Notes under the pieces: generated by a model
Seen by the model: only the letters and a program-made list of their open reading frames with translations
What the model was told of the DNA's origin: nothing
The model's database searches: none
DNA from: Christensenella sp. UBA4651
Lineage (GTDB): Bacteria; Bacillota; Clostridia; Christensenellales; UBA1242
Direction of reading: 5' to 3'
NCBI GenBank assembly: GCA_002405615.1
Contig: DHMD01000072.1
Location: 42,944-59,887, forward strand
Length of the DNA stretch: 16,944 nucleotides
Translations under genes and position numbers: made by a program
Shown: positions 13,857-16,944 of the stretch, in pieces
How positions within the stretch are numbered: the stretch's first letter is position 1
How the letters are laid out: every line of letters begins with the position of its first letter

Positions 13857-14597
13857 CTATTCCTCTTGTTCTTTCGTTTTTATGTTGACAATCCTATCTA
13901 GTGGAATATTATTTTGCGCTATAAACTCCGCAGGCACACTGCACTCCGCCACCCTATCTGGCGAATGTGCATCGCTACCAATTACCAGTGTAACATCGCT
14001 ATTTTTGAGAGCCTCGGCATCGCTCGAATCCATATTAATTCTCTTGCCATTCAATTCAATCCATACGCCCCTTTTGCTAGCCGCCTCCGCAAGCCTAGCC
14101 ACATCTACACGAGCAGCATAATTTGGATGAACTACCAGTTTTACAGGGTATTTATCTAGTGCTGCGATATAACTATCCGTCATCTTTTGTCTGCGCCTCT
14201 CACTCTTTTTGCAAATCAAGTTCATCAGCGTAAACCAAAGGCTACTAGGCTTACGCAAGGAACAAGCGAATTTGTGCACCCCAAATATAATGTAGTCAAA
14301 AAGTGCCAAATCACTCTCACGTAAATCCAAATCGCCTTTCAAATTGATGAGGTTAGCTTCCACGCCTAGCAAAATCTCTATATCAGGGTATTTTGCCTTC
14401 AAGCGTTCAATCTCCGCCCGCATCTCGGCTACTTGCTTACGCCTAATCCCATGCGCCACATGATAGAAACCGTGGTCGGTAATTCCAATCGTTTTTAGCC
14501 CACGCTCTCTCGCCGCCTCGACATTCTGCTCAATACTACCCACACCATCACTATAAAAAGTGTGTGTGTGATAGTCTGCCGTCATCTCAAAACTCAT
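13857..14597 (-). CDS. PHP-domain metal-dependent phosphoesterase
   Basis: This 246-residue stand-alone PHP protein resembles the YcdX / histidinol-phosphatase-like group. Metal ligands visible are H10 and H12 (DYHTHT), D41-H42 (TDHG), E80 (GVEAN), H108 (GVHKF), H157 (VHPN) and D209/H211 (SDAH), a complete trinuclear set. It should hydrolyse phosphoesters; the substrate is unknown. The ATG at 14597 is chosen for the AGGAGAGG site (14610-14603) with 5 bases of spacing; a longer frame to 14702 would overlap murB heavily. Members of this family often lie between murB and whiA in Clostridia, so it belongs to this conserved wall and division cluster rather than to histidine synthesis. Confidence 0.88.
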   Translation of the reverse strand: MSFEMTADYHTHTFYSDGVGSIEQNVEAARERGLKTIGITDHGFYHVAHGIRRKQVAEMRAEIERLKAKYPDIEILLGVEANLINLKGDLDLRESDLALFDYIIFGVHKFACSLRKPSSLWFTLMNLICKKSERRRQKMTDSYIAALDKYPVKLVVHPNYAARVDVARLAEAASKRGVWIELNGKRINMDSSDAEALKNSDVTLVIGSDAHSPDRVAECSVPAEFIAQNNIPLDRIVNIKTKEQEE

Positions 14598-14608
14598 TCG
14601 TTCCTCTC

Positions 14609-15505
14609 CTACAACATAATTATTTCCAATTCTAGTGTTGCCCCAAATTTCTCTCCGACAGTTTTGCGTACTAATTCTATCAGTTTTATCACGTCTTGAC
14701 AAGTGGCTGAGCCCAAATTTACGATATAACCTGAATGAATTTCTGAAACTTGTGCCCCGCCGACCGTTTTACCTTTGAGTTCGCACTCCTCAATCATATA
14801 TGCAGGAGCCAACTCTGTCGTTTTGCGAAACACGCTACCAGCACTAGGAAACCCGACTCTCTGCGTGTCCGCCCTTGCTTGAATAGCGTATTGGGTACGC
14901 CTAAAAATACTGTCGCTAGAATCTTTGGTCAACCAAAAACCTACGCCTATTATAGCATACTTTTTTGAATTTGTAAAAATACTATGGCGATATTCAAAAA
15001 AAAGTTTATCTTTATCGAGTCTAGTTACCTTTGTCCCGTCCCAGACATCGACATATTCCACAAATTTGCCAATTTCCACACCAAACGCCCCAGCATTCAT
15101 CACAACCGCACCACCTACACTCCCTGGCACTCCGATGAGATATTCTAGCCCCGCTAACCCATTTTTGGTCGCAAATTGAATAAATTTACTCAATCTCAAT
15201 CCCGCCTCGGCATACACAAAGCCCAAGCGATTGATATAACACTTATTGAGCCTTTCAGTCGAAATTACCACATATTTGACCGCACCATCACGCACCAATA
15301 CATTAGACCCCACACCGAGTAGCCGATAATCTACATTGCAAGCCCCACACAACTCAATTACCTTGCAAAATTCAGTACGATTGCTAGGCGTAATATATGC
15401 GGGAGTAGTTCCACCGATTTTGATTGTCGTCTTGTCTTTCATCGCTACATCACGAGTAAAATCGCAAATTTTATCCAACTCTCGCCAAAACTTGTTTGTA
15501 ATCAT
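14609..15505 (-). CDS. murB: UDP-N-acetylenolpyruvoylglucosamine reductase
   Basis: MurB is the FAD- and NADPH-dependent enzyme that reduces UDP-GlcNAc-enolpyruvate to UDP-MurNAc, the second committed step of peptidoglycan precursor synthesis in the cytoplasm. Of 298 residues, the FAD-binding part has KIGGTTPAYI, GVGSNVLVRDG and the signature IGVPGSVGGAVVMNAGAFG (124-142). YRHS (172-175), the proton-donor serine S224 in SAGSVFR, and HSGYIVNLGSAT (257-268) complete the active site, with a Glu near the C-terminus. It is a type II-like, shorter MurB. The ATG at 15505 overlaps the previous stop (ATGA), with AGAGGAG 8 bases upstream, so translation is coupled to the solute-binding gene. Confidence 0.95.
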   Translation of the reverse strand: MITNKFWRELDKICDFTRDVAMKDKTTIKIGGTTPAYITPSNRTEFCKVIELCGACNVDYRLLGVGSNVLVRDGAVKYVVISTERLNKCYINRLGFVYAEAGLRLSKFIQFATKNGLAGLEYLIGVPGSVGGAVVMNAGAFGVEIGKFVEYVDVWDGTKVTRLDKDKLFFEYRHSIFTNSKKYAIIGVGFWLTKDSSDSIFRRTQYAIQARADTQRVGFPSAGSVFRKTTELAPAYMIEECELKGKTVGGAQVSEIHSGYIVNLGSATCQDVIKLIELVRKTVGEKFGATLELEIIML

Positions 15506-16530
15506 TTCGCTTGCTCCTCTTTTAACCAAACATTAGATACAAAAACATTCATTACCTGCAATTTATTGCTCAATGCCTCCTCAAATTGCTGATAGACTTT
15601 CTCACTGTATATCTTGTCATTATTTACGCAAAACATACCAATAGTCGTCAATTTCTTTTGTACTGTTTCACTAACCAAAAAATTGAGGAAACCTTTTGCA
15701 GCATCCGCTTGCCTCTCGTCCTCTGTTGTGATTGCCATATACTGAATCAAATCAGTGTATTCCCCTAAAAAATGGTAGTTTACGCTATCAATCAGCCCCA
15801 ACTTTGATTTATTATTCAACCTAAACAAATCTCGCTGCGTTCCCAACAGAATCTCAAATTCATTACCACTAAGATACGTCTCATAAGCCTGATATTGCGT
15901 AAAATCCGTCATTTCCACAAAGGAGCGAATTGACTTATCCATAGCATACTTCGGCAAGTTATATGCTTGCCCAACGCCAATGACTTTGTTTTCTTTCCGT
16001 TCCTTTAATTTAGTTAGCGTTTCCGTATCCAACCTATCTATTTTGTCTTTTGAGCAGAGAACATACCCTCCCATACACCACGGGACGGCGAGAAGCTCCC
16101 CCTCTGACCTGCCACCAGCCAAGAGGTCGCCTCGCACTCCGTCCACCGAACCTATAGGCTTACAGAAACTCCGCAAAGTATCCCCAGCACCTATCCCAAA
16201 ACTCACCATATCTGGTCTAGCACCTTGCGAAAGGAGATTTTTTGCCTGTTCTAACTCCACCGTCCGCACAATCACATAGGCGTTTTTGCTCTTTGTCTGA
16301 TATTCAAATGCCCTTTTTTCCAGAAATCTCGCCCTACTCGCACTACCGCCCTCAAAGGTGTCTATCTCCCACAATTCCAAAAAGATTGCGTCATTAGGTG
16401 CATTTTTGAGCCATTCATTACGAGCGGAATTTATTTGCGGTAACAGAAAATATGGCGCAATCATCAAAAATGCTACCACGCAAAGGGCAAAAATCCCAAA
16501 AACCAACCTTTCAATATTCTTTTTTGACAA
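15502..16530 (-). CDS. Membrane-anchored extracellular solute-binding-like protein (family 1)
   Basis: The 342-residue protein has one N-terminal membrane segment (about 11-31) and no lipobox, so it is tethered by a helix rather than lipid. The rest resembles family 1 periplasmic-type binding proteins: an early strand (AIFLELWEIDTFEGG), a conserved core (RPDMVSFGIGAGDTL), the hinge-type VPWCMGGYVLCSKDKI, and a helical C-terminal lobe (AAKGFLNFLVSETVQKKL). Such proteins bind sugars or other solutes for an ABC transporter, but no transporter subunits are in the window, so the ligand and partner are unknown. The TTG at 16530 is 7 bases from GAGGTGA. That site can pair with an upstream CACCTC. 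It is coupled to murB by a 4-base overlap, unusual company for a transport protein. Confidence 0.65.
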   Translation of the reverse strand: MSKKNIERLVFGIFALCVVAFLMIAPYFLLPQINSARNEWLKNAPNDAIFLELWEIDTFEGGSASRARFLEKRAFEYQTKSKNAYVIVRTVELEQAKNLLSQGARPDMVSFGIGAGDTLRSFCKPIGSVDGVRGDLLAGGRSEGELLAVPWCMGGYVLCSKDKIDRLDTETLTKLKERKENKVIGVGQAYNLPKYAMDKSIRSFVEMTDFTQYQAYETYLSGNEFEILLGTQRDLFRLNNKSKLGLIDSVNYHFLGEYTDLIQYMAITTEDERQADAAKGFLNFLVSETVQKKLTTIGMFCVNNDKIYSEKVYQQFEEALSNKLQVMNVFVSNVWLKEEQAK

Positions 16531-16537
16531 ACAAAAA

Positions 16538-16569
16538 TCACCTCTCTACCTAAATATAGTATGAGGTGA
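16538..16569 (-). promoter_or_regulatory. Hairpin that could mask the ribosome binding site of the solute-binding gene
   Basis: On the minus strand TCACCTC (16569-16563) is the exact complement of the Shine-Dalgarno sequence GAGGTGA (16544-16538), with an 18-base loop. A second CACCTC lies at 16620-16615, giving two possible pairings. The rest of the 151-base gap to uvrC is AT-rich with no confident promoter or terminator. Confidence 0.45.
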
Positions 16570-16681
16570 AATCTGCATTTATTATTGAAAAATTTTTCTC
16601 GACTACGCTTTTTAGAGGTGTTGCAATATAAACCTAAACAATATACGAGGTTTTACCAAACCAAAACACAAAACTAAAACA

Positions 16682-16944
16682 TTACTTAAAAAATTCTATG
16701 ATATTTATGGCGTCTTTCTGCGAAATGCCTTGCACTTTGACCAATTCCTCTGCTGTAGCCGATTTGATATTGTCAATCGACTTGAAATGCCTAATCAAAT
16801 TACGGCGTTTTGTAGGGCCTATACCCTCAATTTCCTCCAAAATAGAGGTAACTTTGTTACGCAAACTGCGGTGAAATGTGATAGCGAAGCGGTGCGACTC
16901 ATCACGAATACGCTGCATCAACTTGAGCGAATTGTGCGTCCTAG
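16682..16944 (-). CDS. uvrC: UvrC, C-terminal end (partial at window edge)
   Basis: Only the last 87 or so codons are present; the frame is open to the right edge. UvrC makes both incisions in UvrABC nucleotide-excision repair. The visible part shows the end of the RNase H-like nuclease domain (LMQRIRDESHRFAITFHRSL) and the tandem helix-hairpin-helix DNA-binding domain (EEIEGIGPTKRRNLIRHF, then VQGISQKDAINIIEFF). The stop is at 16682. uvrC near murB and whiA is a common clostridial arrangement. Confidence 0.93.
   Translation of the reverse strand, partial: RTHNSLKLMQRIRDESHRFAITFHRSLRNKVTSILEEIEGIGPTKRRNLIRHFKSIDNIKSATAEELVKVQGISQKDAINIIEFFK

Noticed and set aside
1..16944. CRISPR arrays, tRNA or rRNA genes, insertion sequences, phage or attachment sites
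   Set aside because: No regularly spaced repeats, cloverleaf-like segments, transposase motifs or terminal inverted repeats were seen on reading both strands.

Overview
The window reads as chromosomal DNA from a low-GC, monoderm bacterium of the Firmicutes, most likely an uncultured member of the Clostridia. The pointers are WhiA, mini-RNase III, a SigH-type sigma factor, a CwlD-like amidase, Gram-positive Shine-Dalgarno sites (AGAGGAG, AGGAGG), gene order typical of that group (murB-PHP-whiA-dnaE, mrnC-rlmB-sigH, dnaX-ybaB-recR) and the standard genetic code, with TGA used as a stop. Almost everything is on the minus strand. The one confident plus-strand gene is the amidase.

Layout from the right edge in the direction of transcription. 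(1) 16944-9195: the 3' end of uvrC, a hairpin that may cover a ribosome binding site, a membrane-anchored solute-binding-like protein, murB, a PHP-domain phosphoesterase, whiA and dnaE. From the solute-binding gene to dnaE these are tightly packed. The rapZ and yvcK genes that often precede whiA are absent. (2) 9194-8628: two small membrane-protein genes, each with its own promoter. One encodes only 36 residues and has a full promoter, ribosome binding site and terminator. (3) 8512-7752: the divergent cwlD-like amidase. (4) 7717-3380: one compact operon, mrnC-rlmB-sigH-dnaX-ybaB-recR, which starts at a promoter that predicts a leaderless mRNA and ends at a strong intrinsic terminator. (5) 3246-1383: an orphan soluble protein and a CCA-adding-type nucleotidyltransferase, also with a leaderless promoter. 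(6) 1250-1: a promoter, a long structured leader, and the 5' part of a secreted Cys-rich surface protein that runs off the left edge.

The most interesting signals are two nine-base homopolymers that each break a reading frame by one base. In dnaX, an A9 run forms a classical slippery site (A AAA AAC) followed at once by a stop codon. The -1 frame continues into a recognisable DnaX C-terminal domain, so the gene could make a short gamma-like and a long tau-like subunit. In the surface-protein gene, a G9 run lies just after the start codon. The gene is off as written and would be on with G10 or G7, which is the layout of a phase-variable contingency locus. Both runs are short by exactly one base, so homopolymer undercalling in the assembly is the main rival explanation.

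The surface protein is unusual in itself. It combines an export signal, DnaJ-like CxxCxGxG knuckles and Listeria-Bacteroides (InlB B-type) repeats. A recurring extended -10 element (TGTGn followed by TAnAAT or TATACT) precedes four transcription units. In two of them the start codon lies exactly six bases after the -10 box, which predicts leaderless transcripts for cca and mrnC.
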